A stretch of 64,000 nt of DNA from Halorubrum aquaticum (GTDB lineage Archaea; Halobacteriota; Halobacteria; Halobacteriales; Haloferacaceae): positions 62,001-126,000 of the forward strand of contig NZ_FOPZ01000002.1 of assembly GCF_900113615.1 (NCBI RefSeq), given 5' to 3'. The position numbers and the translations under genes were made by a program. This document shows positions 7,229 through 15,667 of the stretch, one piece after another. The notes beneath the pieces were generated by a model that did no database searches, had not been told where the DNA came from, and saw only the letters and a list, made by a program, of their open reading frames with translations. Position 1 is the stretch's first letter. Each line of letters begins with the position of its first letter.

Positions 7229-8221
7229 ATGGACACCTCCACGCGTACCGACCCGGGGACGGGGGCGGCGAACGACGGCGGCGGGCCGTACACGTCCACC
7301 CGCGTCGAGTCCGATCGCGATCCGGACTCGGCTCCCGGGAACGGGGACGCACCGACGGACCACGCCGGCACCACTGGATCCGCCGATATCGCCGACCCCG
7401 ATGACGTCGGTGCCGACGACGTCGATGTCGATGCCATCGATCCGGGAGCGGAGCTGGAACGAGCCGTCTCGTTCGTCCGCGAGACGGTCTCGTCGGCGGG
7501 GGCCGACGGAGTCGTGGTCAACCTGAGCGGCGGGCTCGACTCGACGGTCACGGCCGCGATAGCGGTCGAGGCGCTCGGTTCCGACCGCGTCTACGGACTG
7601 ATCCTCCCGTGTAACAAGGTCGGTGCCCACCACGCGCGGGACGCCGAAGGGCTCGCCGAGGCGCTGGGGATCGAACACGACACGGTCCACCTCCAGCCGC
7701 TCCTCGCCCAGTTCGGGAGCGTCGCGCCCGACCGCTTCGGCCTCCACGACGAGCCCACGCTCGTGGGGAACGCGACCGCACGCCTGCGCATGACGCTGGC
7801 GTACCTCGCCGCCAACGCGACCGACCGACTCGTCTGTGGGACGACCAACCGGAGCGAGCGACTGCTCGGCTACGTGACGAAACACGGCGACGGAGCGGTC
7901 GACCTGCTCCCCATCGGACACCTCTACAAGACCGAGGTCCGGGCGCTCGCCGCGGAACTCGACGTTCCGAGGTTCGTCCTCGAGAAGCCGCCGACCGCCG
8001 GAGCGCTCGCCGGACAGCGCGACGCAGACGACCTCGGAGCCGACTACGACGTCGTCGACCCCGTGCTCCGGCTCGCGATCGACGAGGGGATCGCGACCGA
8101 CGCGATCGCCTCGCGGCTCGGTCTCGACCGGGAGGTCGTCGACGATCTCCTCGAGCGCCATCGGACGACCGAACACAAGCGGCACACGCCGCCGATGCCG
8201 ACCGATCGGCGATCGGCGTGA
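7229..8221 (+). CDS. nadE: NH3-dependent NAD(+) synthetase
   Basis: A 330-residue enzyme that amidates nicotinic acid adenine dinucleotide to NAD+ with ammonia and ATP. The ATP-pyrophosphatase loop NLSGGLDSTVTA sits near residue 95, followed by LPCNKVGAHHARDAEGLAEALGI, CGTTNRSERLLGYVTKHGDGAVDLLPIGHLYKTEV and EKPPTAG. There is no glutaminase domain, so free ammonia is the donor. The first 75-80 residues (Thr/Asp/Gly-rich, acidic) are an unusual N-terminal extension; ATG at 7229 is the only in-frame ATG before the catalytic core and matches the promoter. Transcribed alone, divergent from the winged-helix regulator. Confidence 0.94.
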   Translation: MDTSTRTDPGTGAANDGGGPYTSTRVESDRDPDSAPGNGDAPTDHAGTTGSADIADPDDVGADDVDVDAIDPGAELERAVSFVRETVSSAGADGVVVNLSGGLDSTVTAAIAVEALGSDRVYGLILPCNKVGAHHARDAEGLAEALGIEHDTVHLQPLLAQFGSVAPDRFGLHDEPTLVGNATARLRMTLAYLAANATDRLVCGTTNRSERLLGYVTKHGDGAVDLLPIGHLYKTEVRALAAELDVPRFVLEKPPTAGALAGQRDADDLGADYDVVDPVLRLAIDEGIATDAIASRLGLDREVVDDLLERHRTTEHKRHTPPMPTDRRSA

Positions 8222-8264
8222 CGCGCTTCGTCGCACCACGACCCGCGTCCCCCGACCCGTTTCG

Positions 8265-9668
8265 CTACTCCCACTCCGTCGGCCACAGGTCGGCCGCACG
8301 CATTCCCGTCTCGAAGTCCGTCTCCCGGAACGCGTCGGCGAGCGCGTCCGGGTCGATCCGCTCTGGATCGCGCTCTCCCGCCGCGAACTCGGCGACGAGC
8401 AGTGCCGTCAGCATCGCGTGTTCGCGCACGTTCCGGTCGTCCACCTTGTCGCGCGTGTCCGCGTGGGTGTGGCCCCACCCGCGCCCGCGCTCGCCGGAGT
8501 CGCTGTGGAGTTGGAGCGCGGGGATCCCCCGACGGACGAACGGCCACTGGTCGGAGAACGGGTGCGGGTCGGGGTCGATCTCGATCGGCTGGCGGGTCGC
8601 CGCCGACACCGCCGACGCGACCGATCGGGCCGTCTCGGAGGTGTGCGTCAGCGCCTTGAGGTCGCGGAACCGCCCCGCGCCGTCGACGTTGATCACGCCG
8701 CGGACGGCGTCGAGGTCGATCGTCTCCGCCAGCCGCTCGGCACCGAGCAGTCCGACCTCCTCACAGGCGACCGCGACGACGTCGACGCCGACCGGAAGCT
8801 CCGCCTCCGAGAGGATCCCCGCGGCGGTCACGACCGTGGCGATCCCGCAGCCGTTGTCGAGCGCCGCCTCCGCGATGTCGTGGCCGTCGTAGTGGGCTAA
8901 GAGGAGGAGCCGCTCGTCCGTGTCCGGCCCGACCCGCCCGATCACGTTTCGCGACTCCGCGGAGCGGAACGACGCCTCGACGGCGAGTTCGACGCTCGCG
9001 ACCGGTCCGTCCGCGTTCGCGGCGTACTCGCGGAGCCAGTCGCCGGTCTCCGCCGAGACGCCCGCCGCGGGGGCCGCCGCCGGCTCGCCGAACGTGAGCG
9101 AGCCCGTCGGGGGGAGTTGGCCCTCGAGGTGGTTGACGAAGACGAACCCGGCCGCGCCGGCCTCGACCGCGTGACCGAACGTCTCCATTCGGTGGACGAA
9201 CCGCGAGTCCGACGGGGTCGTCGTCGAGGCGACCGCGACCCGTCCCGCCACGTCCGCGTCGTTGATCTCCTCCGGCGTCCCGTACCCCACGTCGACCAGC
9301 TCGCCCTCGACCGTCTCCGACGGCGAGTACGGCAGCGCTAGCGCCTCGAACTCGCGGGTCCGCTCGGTGCCGTCCCGGCCGGGGACGCCGACCCGGAGGT
9401 CGGCCCCGCCGCGCTCCCACGCGGTCAGCTCGAAAGGGTCCGTCCGGACCTCGCGGAGCCCGGCGCGGTCGAACGCGTCGGCGACGAGTTCGGCCGCCCG
9501 TCGCTCCCCGTCGCTGCCGGCCATCCGACTCCCGATCGCGGTGAGATCGGTGACGAATCGCCACGGCTCCTCGGCCGCCCACGTTCGTGCGAGCGCGGGC
9601 GCGAGGTCGGCGTACCTCTCTCTCACTCGCTCGATCGCGTCCGGGTCCGCTCCGTCTGCGTCGTTCAT
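8265..9668 (-). CDS. M28 family zinc aminopeptidase-like protein with PA domain
   Basis: A 467-residue predicted di-zinc peptidase. Residues 90-245 resemble a protease-associated (PA) domain. The M28 core follows with the usual ligand order: His-Tyr-Asp in LAHYDGHD, Asp-Asn in LDNGCG, the catalytic Glu pair in CEEVGLLGAE, Asp in NVDGAG and a late His in WGHTHADTRDK. No Sec or Tat signal is visible, so a cytoplasmic role is likely despite the PA domain. ATG at 9668 gives a typical soluble N-terminus. The substrate cannot be inferred. Convergent with nadE across 43 bp. Confidence 0.88.
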   Translation of the reverse strand: MNDADGADPDAIERVRERYADLAPALARTWAAEEPWRFVTDLTAIGSRMAGSDGERRAAELVADAFDRAGLREVRTDPFELTAWERGGADLRVGVPGRDGTERTREFEALALPYSPSETVEGELVDVGYGTPEEINDADVAGRVAVASTTTPSDSRFVHRMETFGHAVEAGAAGFVFVNHLEGQLPPTGSLTFGEPAAAPAAGVSAETGDWLREYAANADGPVASVELAVEASFRSAESRNVIGRVGPDTDERLLLLAHYDGHDIAEAALDNGCGIATVVTAAGILSEAELPVGVDVVAVACEEVGLLGAERLAETIDLDAVRGVINVDGAGRFRDLKALTHTSETARSVASAVSAATRQPIEIDPDPHPFSDQWPFVRRGIPALQLHSDSGERGRGWGHTHADTRDKVDDRNVREHAMLTALLVAEFAAGERDPERIDPDALADAFRETDFETGMRAADLWPTEWE

Positions 9669-9790
9669 GCGGGCCCGTTCCCGGCGTCGGGGTTAATCCT
9701 GTGGGAACCGGTGGCGGGCGGTCGAGAACGCTCGACCGACGGCCCGTGAAACGCTACGTTCAAGTGGGAAGGTCAGGTAGTTGCTCACGA

Positions 9791-9861
9791 GCACCGTTGG
9801 TCCAGTGGTAGGACATTAGCTTCCCAAGCTAATAGCCCGGGTTCAATTCCCGGACGGTGCA
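9791..9861 (+). tRNA. tRNA-Gly (anticodon TCC)
   Basis: A complete 71-nt cloverleaf: acceptor GCACCGT/ACGGTGC with discriminator A, D arm GTCC-AGTGGTA-GGAC, anticodon arm TTAGC-TTCCCAA-GCTAA with TCC at the anticodon, and T arm CCGGG-TTCAATT-CCCGG. CCA is not encoded. No intron is present. It stands alone between the M28 peptidase and the KaiC-like ATPase. Confidence 0.97.
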
Positions 9862-9917
9862 TACTTGCGGCGAGCAATACTGCGAGCCGTGGGTATACAC
9901 CGTCCGGTGTGTTCGCC

Positions 9918-11324
9918 TCAGAAGATGTTCGCCTGTCGGTAGACGGAGATCCCGGCGTTCGTGATCTCGTATGGCTTCGTCTCCCGGGAGTGGTTCGCGT
10001 CGCGGATCTTCTGGATCTCGACGGCGAGACGCGTCTCCCGGAAGTCCGATCCGCGAACGTACTGGAGGACGAACACCCCGTCGGTCAGGTACTCGACGAG
10101 CCCGTACCGCGAGGCGTACGGCGTCTCGTCGCTCGCCTCCGAGGTGAGAAGCGTCGTCACGCCGGCCTCCTTCAGCAGGCGGGTGAACCCGAACACCTCG
10201 GAGCGCCGCTTGGCGGGATGGTCGTACATCATCTCGAGCAGCGAGACGGAGTCGAGCACGAGCCGGTCCGCGCCGAAGTCCGCGATGAGTCGAGTGAGGT
10301 CGTTGCGGATCGACGCCAGCGAGTTCGCCATCTCGATGGGATCGAGCGAGACGACGGCCAGCCGTCCCTCCTCGGCGTACTCGTGGAACGGCCAGCCCTT
10401 CTCCTCGGCGGTCGAGAGGATCGACTCCCGGCTCTGCTCGAGCGTGATGTACACTCCCCGCTCGTCCGACTCGAGCGCCTCGTTGAGGAACTGTAAGGAG
10501 AACGTGGTCTTGCCGGTCCCCGGTCCGCCGATGACCGTCAGGAGCGACCGACTCGGCACGCCTCCGAGGATCATCTCGTCGAGCCCAGCGATCCCGATGT
10601 CCGTCCGATCGATGTCGGAGTCGAACTCCTCGGCGGCCGTCTCGTCGAACCCGGTCGGCCCGTCCGCGGCGTCGCCGTCGCCGCCTCCGCCGAAGGGGCC
10701 CCCCTCGCCGAAGGAGCCACCACCGCCACCGCCTCCGCCGAACGGGTCATCCTCGCCGAAGGACCCTCCACCGCCGCCGAACGGGTCATCCTCGCCAAAG
10801 GATCCCCCGCCACCGCCGCCACCGCCTCCGCCGAACGGGTCGTCGTCGCCGAAGGACCCTCCACCGCCACCACCGCCGCCACCGCCGAAGGCGTCGTCGT
10901 CTCCGTCGTTCCCGGCAGGTCCGTCGTCGTCGCGTTCGCTTCGATAGCCGCCGAACGGGTCGGCGCTCTCCTTTCGTCCGGCGGCCTCATCGCTCCCCTC
11001 GACGCTCTCCGGAGGTCCCGGATCGACGCCGCCTTCGCTTCCGCGGTCGGCTTCGTCGTCTCCGCGGTCGGCTTCGTCGTCTCCGCGGTCGGCTTCGTCG
11101 TCTCCGCGCGTCTCGCCGTCGACGGTCGGCTCGGACCCGTCGGACTCGATCTCTCCTCCGTCGTCGCGGTCGCGCTCGTCGTCGCTCTCGTCCCCGTCGT
11201 CGGAATCGGACTCGTCGGCGGCCCCGGGTTCGTCGGTTTCGTCCGACTCGGCGGCGTCGCTCTCCTCGGATCCCTCGTCGAGCTCCCGTAGCGCTCGCTC
11301 GAACCAGTCATCCTCCTCGCTCAT
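9918..11324 (-). CDS. KaiC-like RecA-superfamily ATPase with acidic and glycine-repeat N-terminus
   Basis: A 468-residue protein in two halves. Residues 245-468 form one KaiC/RadA-like ATPase domain: GIAGLDEMILGGVP, Walker A GGPGTGKTT (266-274), GVYITLEQS and Walker B RLVLDSVS. Residues 1-240 are low complexity: a very acidic segment, an EADRGDD repeat (about 74-95), then five to six Gly-rich units built on DDPFGGGG...SFGE (147-216). The role is unknown; single-domain haloarchaeal KaiC-like proteins often act in signalling. ATG at 11324 is preferred because the 29 upstream residues overlap the divergent nadK leader. The tail may drive assembly or phase behaviour, which is speculation. Confidence 0.85.
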   Translation of the reverse strand: MSEEDDWFERALRELDEGSEESDAAESDETDEPGAADESDSDDGDESDDERDRDDGGEIESDGSEPTVDGETRGDDEADRGDDEADRGDDEADRGSEGGVDPGPPESVEGSDEAAGRKESADPFGGYRSERDDDGPAGNDGDDDAFGGGGGGGGGGSFGDDDPFGGGGGGGGGGSFGEDDPFGGGGGSFGEDDPFGGGGGGGGSFGEGGPFGGGGDGDAADGPTGFDETAAEEFDSDIDRTDIGIAGLDEMILGGVPSRSLLTVIGGPGTGKTTFSLQFLNEALESDERGVYITLEQSRESILSTAEEKGWPFHEYAEEGRLAVVSLDPIEMANSLASIRNDLTRLIADFGADRLVLDSVSLLEMMYDHPAKRRSEVFGFTRLLKEAGVTTLLTSEASDETPYASRYGLVEYLTDGVFVLQYVRGSDFRETRLAVEIQKIRDANHSRETKPYEITNAGISVYRQANIF

Positions 11325-11444
11325 GGTTCGGGGCGTCCGTTCGGGATCGCCATGTACCGGGGAAGGAGGGCCGCCGGCTTGAAACTTTCCGGCGGCCGCG
11401 ACGAGGTCCACACGCTTTTACTCGGCGGGGCGAAACCCGCGGAC

Positions 11445-12266
11445 ATGGAAGTCGGGATCGTGGCGCGGAAGGGAAACCCGGAGGCCGCGTCGGTCGCCGC
11501 CGGGATACGCGACGCCGTTCGGGACGCCGGGGCGACGGTCTGGATCGACGAGGAGACCGCGATCGACCTCGACGTCGAGGGACGGCCCGTCGACGCGCTC
11601 GCGGACTGCGATCTGGCGGTCGCGGTCGGCGGGGACGGGACGTTCCTGTTCGTCGCGCGCAACGCCGGCGACGCGCCGATCCTCGGGGTCAACCTCGGGG
11701 AGGTCGGGTTCCTCAACGCCGTCCCGCCCGGGGCCGCCGAGGAGGCGGTTCTCACGGCGGTCGAGGGGTTCCGCGACGGCGCGATGGCCGTCCGCGAAGT
11801 CCCGAGACTCGCCGCTCGAGCCGACGGCTGGGAGTCCGTCCCCGCGGCCAACGAGGTGGTCGTCCAGGGCGCTCGACGCGGTCCCGACGGCGGCGTCGAC
11901 TACGAGCTTCGCGTCGACGGCTCGCGGTACGCGAGCGGCCACGCCGACGGCGTCCTCGTGGCGACGCCCACCGGCTCCACCGCGTACAACCTCTCCGAGC
12001 GGGGGCCGCTCGTCCACCCCGACGTGGACGGCCTGATCGTCAACGAGATGGCTCCCGAGGAGGGAATGCCGCCGCTCGTGGTCGACGTCGACGCGACGGT
12101 CGCGGTCTCGGTGTCGGACCCCGACGGCGCGGTCGTCGTCAGCGACGGGCGGAACGCCCGGGAGTTTCCCGGGCCGATCGAGGTGACCGTCGAGCGGACC
12201 ACGCCGCCGATGCGGATCGCGGGCCCGGAGTCCGACTTCTTCGAGGCGCTGAAGAAGCTGTCCTGA
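11445..12266 (+). CDS. nadK: NAD(+) kinase
   Basis: A 273-residue NAD kinase that phosphorylates NAD+ to NADP+. The diagnostic GGDGT motif (AVGGDGTFLF, near residue 64), the GVNLGEVGFLN loop, NEVVV and the substrate segment GVLVATPTGSTAYNLS are all present. ATG at 11445 begins MEVGIVARKG, the usual first strand; the longer frame starts inside the promoter, where a CACGCTTTTACTC element lies about 28 nt upstream. It is divergent from the KaiC-like gene. nadE, the previous step in NAD metabolism, lies 3 kb away on the same strand but is not in the same operon. Confidence 0.95.
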   Translation: MEVGIVARKGNPEAASVAAGIRDAVRDAGATVWIDEETAIDLDVEGRPVDALADCDLAVAVGGDGTFLFVARNAGDAPILGVNLGEVGFLNAVPPGAAEEAVLTAVEGFRDGAMAVREVPRLAARADGWESVPAANEVVVQGARRGPDGGVDYELRVDGSRYASGHADGVLVATPTGSTAYNLSERGPLVHPDVDGLIVNEMAPEEGMPPLVVDVDATVAVSVSDPDGAVVVSDGRNAREFPGPIEVTVERTTPPMRIAGPESDFFEALKKLS

Positions 12267-12322
12267 GCGGGGTGACGGCTGACGCGCAACGTTCAACCCG
12301 TTACCGACCCGACCCGCGATCG

Positions 12323-12865
12323 ATGAACCTCCCGCTCGGGCTCGAACCGTTCGTCGATCAGTCCCCTCGCGATCACGCGCTCGTCCTCGCGTTCGGGGTG
12401 CTCGCGTGTCTCGTCGGCTACGTCGGTTCCGCCGCGCTGTTCTTCGGGTTCGGCGCGCTCGACCACGGCGGGCCGGCGGCCCCTCGGCGGGTCGCGTCCG
12501 TCTTCGCGTCGATGGCCTGCTGGGCCGTCTACGCCGTCGCGTTCGTGCGCGGGAAGGGCGGCCCGGTGACGGACGTGCTCGCGTACCCGATCGCGACGGT
12601 GGCGGCCGTCCCGTTCGCGGCCCGTTGGATCGCCTTCGGACCGGCGTGGGGGGCGCTTCGCGAGCGGCTCGGGTTCTTCCTCTTCCGCCCCGACCTCCTC
12701 GCCGACGCGGCCGCCCTCGTCGTTCCGGGGATCGCGCTCTGTGCGAGCCTGCTCACGCTGTGGGCGAGCCGGCTCGACGAGACGGAGGTCCGGGCGTGGC
12801 AGCGGCGGAACCTCTCCGCGGAGTTCCGCGAGGCCTTCGTCGACGAGGCCGACTTCGAGGGGTGA
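12323..12865 (+). CDS. Conserved haloarchaeal membrane protein, function unknown
   Basis: A 180-residue protein with about four hydrophobic segments: residues 20-45 (VLAFGVLACLVGYVGSAALFF), 55-75, 85-105 and 130-150. I do not recognise the family. The charged C-terminal 30 residues (LDETEVRAWQRRNLSAEFREAF) would lie in the cytoplasm. ATG at 12323 (MNLPLGLEPF) is preferred over an upstream ATG because it immediately precedes a conserved-looking amphipathic start. It follows nadK by 56 bp and precedes a VTT-domain protein, so a three-gene transcript is possible. Confidence 0.7.
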   Translation: MNLPLGLEPFVDQSPRDHALVLAFGVLACLVGYVGSAALFFGFGALDHGGPAAPRRVASVFASMACWAVYAVAFVRGKGGPVTDVLAYPIATVAAVPFAARWIAFGPAWGALRERLGFFLFRPDLLADAAALVVPGIALCASLLTLWASRLDETEVRAWQRRNLSAEFREAFVDEADFEG

Positions 12866-12946
12866 CGGCGCGGCCGGGACGGTCGCGTGACCGCATCCGG
12901 CGTTCGGTCCCACAAGGCGTTTACCACCGCCACCCGTCTCCCTGCC

Positions 12947-13615
12947 GTGAACCGTCGGAACGTCCTCGGCGGCGCCGTCGTCGCGGTCGCGGTCGTCCTC
13001 GCGTGGACCGCGTCGCCGGCGGCGGCGCTCGCGACCCTCGGGTGGCTCGCGGCCGACCCGCTCCGGTTCGGGGTCGCGCTCGTCGCGCTGGCGGCGGTCC
13101 GACCGTTTCTCGCGTGGCCCACGACCCTGATCGCGGTCGTCGCCGGGTTCGGGTACGGCTGGGCCGGCGTCCCGGTCGGCGCGGTTCTGCTCACGGCGAC
13201 GGCGGTCCCGCCCTACTGGCTCGCTCGGGCCGGCCGCGTCCGTCTCGTGAACGGTTCCCGAGCCGTCGAGCGCGTCTCGTCGGCCGGCGGACGGCTCGTC
13301 GACGACGCGGGCGCCCTCCGGGCGGTCGCCGGGACCCGGTTCCTGCCCGTGCCCGCCGACGCGGTTTCGGTGGCCGCCGGCGTGTCGAACGTCGGTCCTC
13401 GGGCGTTCCTCGCCGGGACCGCGATCGGCGAGTTTCCGTGGGTGGTCGCCGGCGTCGCGGTCGGCGTCTCCGCTGACCGACTCGCGAGCGAGGGCCCGGG
13501 GGTCGCCGACCCCGGCCTGCTCATCGCGTTCGGCCTCGCGGGCACGCTCCTGCTCGCGGGACCGTTGTATCGAGCGATCCAAAGCGGATCGGCGGACCGG
13601 GATGGCGGTCCGTGA
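12947..13615 (+). CDS. TVP38/TMEM64 (VTT domain) family membrane protein
   Basis: A 222-residue polytopic membrane protein with about five to six hydrophobic segments. The VTT/SNARE-associated signature is visible: FGYGWAGVPVGAVLL, then GTRFLPVPADAVSVAAGV, then FLAGTAIGEFPWVVAGVAVG. DedA/VTT proteins handle lipid or small-solute movement across membranes; the exact substrate is unknown here. The GTG start at 12947 is chosen because it gives a short basic N-terminus (VNRRNVL) before the first membrane helix, with TTTACC about 28 nt upstream. Confidence 0.8.
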   Translation: MNRRNVLGGAVVAVAVVLAWTASPAAALATLGWLAADPLRFGVALVALAAVRPFLAWPTTLIAVVAGFGYGWAGVPVGAVLLTATAVPPYWLARAGRVRLVNGSRAVERVSSAGGRLVDDAGALRAVAGTRFLPVPADAVSVAAGVSNVGPRAFLAGTAIGEFPWVVAGVAVGVSADRLASEGPGVADPGLLIAFGLAGTLLLAGPLYRAIQSGSADRDGGP

Positions 13616-13706
13616 CTCCGAGACGTCGAGGGCGGTCCGTGACCGGTCTTCGCTTCGATCGATCGCGGACGCTACCCATTTCCGCGTCGCGGCCGAACCG
13701 ACCACG

Positions 13707-15572
13707 ATGACCGACGACACCGGCGACCCCGCCGCCGGCGACGAGGAGGCCGACGCCGTGACGGACCTCCCGCTCGCCCGGTTTCACGAGGCGCTCGAGG
13801 CCGAGAAGCGTCCCGTCGCGACCGCCAGCGAGGTGGCCCGTCGGCTGGGGACGACGCAGGCCGCCGCCCGCGACGCGCTCGCCGACCTCGTCGAGCGCGG
13901 TGACGTGGACCGGCTCGACGTCGAGAGCGACCCCGTCGTCTTCTACCCGAGCGACTGGGGCGCGTTGGCGTCCCGCGAGCGCGTGGTCGTCTTCCCGAGT
14001 CGCCGGGAGATCGTCGTCGACCGACCGACGCAGTTCACCCGTGCGCGGCTCTCGCAGTTCGCGTACCTCGTCGACACCACGGGAACCGACCCCGGCACGC
14101 GGGGCTACCTCTACCGGATCCGCCAGGAGGACGTGTGGGCCGCGCCCTTCGAGGACGCCGACGGGCTGATAGCGAGCCTGCGGTCCGTCCTCCCCCGACG
14201 CGCCGAGCACCTCGAGGAGTGGATCCGCGACCAGTGGCGGCGCGCGCACCGCTTCCGGCTGTACACCCACGAGGACGGCTACGTCGTCCTCGCGGCCGCG
14301 AACGAGAGCCTGATGGGCAACGTCGCCGAGAGCCACCTCGAGGACGGCCAACTCCGCGCGCCGATCTCCGAGACGGAGGCGTGGGTGAACGAGGACGCCG
14401 TCGCGAGCGTCAAACGCGCGCTGTACGACGCGGGCTACCCCGTCGAGGACGACCGGGACCTCGAGACGGGCGACCCCGTGGACATCGAGCTCACGACGGA
14501 GCTCCGGGACTACCAGGAGACGTGGGTCGAGACCTTCCTCGAGTCCCGCTCGGGGGTGTACGTCGGGCCGCCGGGATCGGGCAAGACCGTCGCCGCCATC
14601 GCGACGATGGCGGCCGTCGGCGGCGAGACGCTGATCTTAGTCCCCTCGCGCGAACTCGCGGGCCAGTGGCGCGATGAACTCCTCGCCCACTCCACGGTCG
14701 ACCCCGCCGACGTGGGGCTGTACCACGGCGGGGAAAAGGAGATCCGGCCGGTCACGATCGCGACCTACCAGATCGCGGGGATGGACCGGCACCGAAGCCT
14801 GTTCGACTCCCGCGAGTGGGGGCTGATCTGTTTCGACGAGGCGCACCACGTCAGCGCTCCGGTGTACTCCCGCACCGCCGAGCTCCAGAGCAAACACCGG
14901 CTCGGGCTCTCGGCGACGCCGGTCCGCGAGACGGGAAGCGAGGAGGAGATCTACACCCTGATCGGCCAGCCGATCGGAGCCGACTGGGACGCGCTCTTCG
15001 AGGCCGGGTTCGTCCAGGAGCCGGAAGTCGAGATCCGGTACGTCCCGTGGCGCGAGGAGCTGGCGCGAAACGAGTACGCCAGCGCCGACGGCCGGGAGCG
15101 CCGCCGGCTCGCCGCCGAGAACCCGGCCAAGGTCGATGAGGTCCGCTACCTGCTCGCGGCCCACCGCGGGAAGAAGGCGCTCGTGTTCATCGAGTACCTC
15201 GACCACGGCGAGGCGATCGCCGACGCGATCGAGGTCCCCTTCATCAGCGGGGAGACGCCACACCGCGAGCGCGCGGAGCTGTTCCGGCGGTTCCGCGATG
15301 AGGACGGCGACCTCGACACGCTCGTCGTCTCGCGGGTCGGCGACGAGGGGATAGACCTGCCGAACGCGGAGCTCGCGATCGTCGCGAGCGGCCTCGGCGG
15401 GAGCCGTCGCCAGGGCTCCCAGCGCGCCGGCCGGACGATGCGTCCGGCGGGATCGGCGCTCGTGTACGTGCTCGCGACCCGCGGGACGAGCGAGGAGGAG
15501 TTCGCCCAGCGGCAGATGCGCCACCTCGCGCGCAAGGGCGTCCGGGTGCGCGAGACGAACGTGGCGGAATGA
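13707..15572 (+). CDS. XPB/Rad25-type DEAD/DEAH-box DNA helicase
   Basis: A 621-residue superfamily 2 helicase of archaeal XPB type, expected in nucleotide-excision repair or promoter opening. An N-terminal winged helix (VARRLGTTQAAARDALADL, residues 30-60) and a substrate-recognition-like region precede the helicase. Motif I GPPGSGKT is near residue 290, DEAH near 377, SAT in GLSATPVRE, motif V GDEGIDLPNA and motif VI QRAGRTMRP follow. Archaeal XPB usually pairs with the nuclease Bax1; no Bax1-like gene is adjacent. ATG at 13707 is used; the longer frame overlaps the preceding gene. Confidence 0.88.
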   Translation: MTDDTGDPAAGDEEADAVTDLPLARFHEALEAEKRPVATASEVARRLGTTQAAARDALADLVERGDVDRLDVESDPVVFYPSDWGALASRERVVVFPSRREIVVDRPTQFTRARLSQFAYLVDTTGTDPGTRGYLYRIRQEDVWAAPFEDADGLIASLRSVLPRRAEHLEEWIRDQWRRAHRFRLYTHEDGYVVLAAANESLMGNVAESHLEDGQLRAPISETEAWVNEDAVASVKRALYDAGYPVEDDRDLETGDPVDIELTTELRDYQETWVETFLESRSGVYVGPPGSGKTVAAIATMAAVGGETLILVPSRELAGQWRDELLAHSTVDPADVGLYHGGEKEIRPVTIATYQIAGMDRHRSLFDSREWGLICFDEAHHVSAPVYSRTAELQSKHRLGLSATPVRETGSEEEIYTLIGQPIGADWDALFEAGFVQEPEVEIRYVPWREELARNEYASADGRERRRLAAENPAKVDEVRYLLAAHRGKKALVFIEYLDHGEAIADAIEVPFISGETPHRERAELFRRFRDEDGDLDTLVVSRVGDEGIDLPNAELAIVASGLGGSRRQGSQRAGRTMRPAGSALVYVLATRGTSEEEFAQRQMRHLARKGVRVRETNVAE

Positions 15573-15667
15573 CGCACCGAGACGGCGGAGTGACGCGCCA
15601 CTCGATCGGGATGACGTAACGCGCCCCACAGCGAAGCTTTCAATTCCCGGTCGGTCGACGTCGTCGT

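Noticed and set aside
11038-11103. CRISPR-like tandem repeat
   Set aside because: The repeated units encode EADRGDD within the KaiC-like gene; there are no unique spacers and no cas genes.
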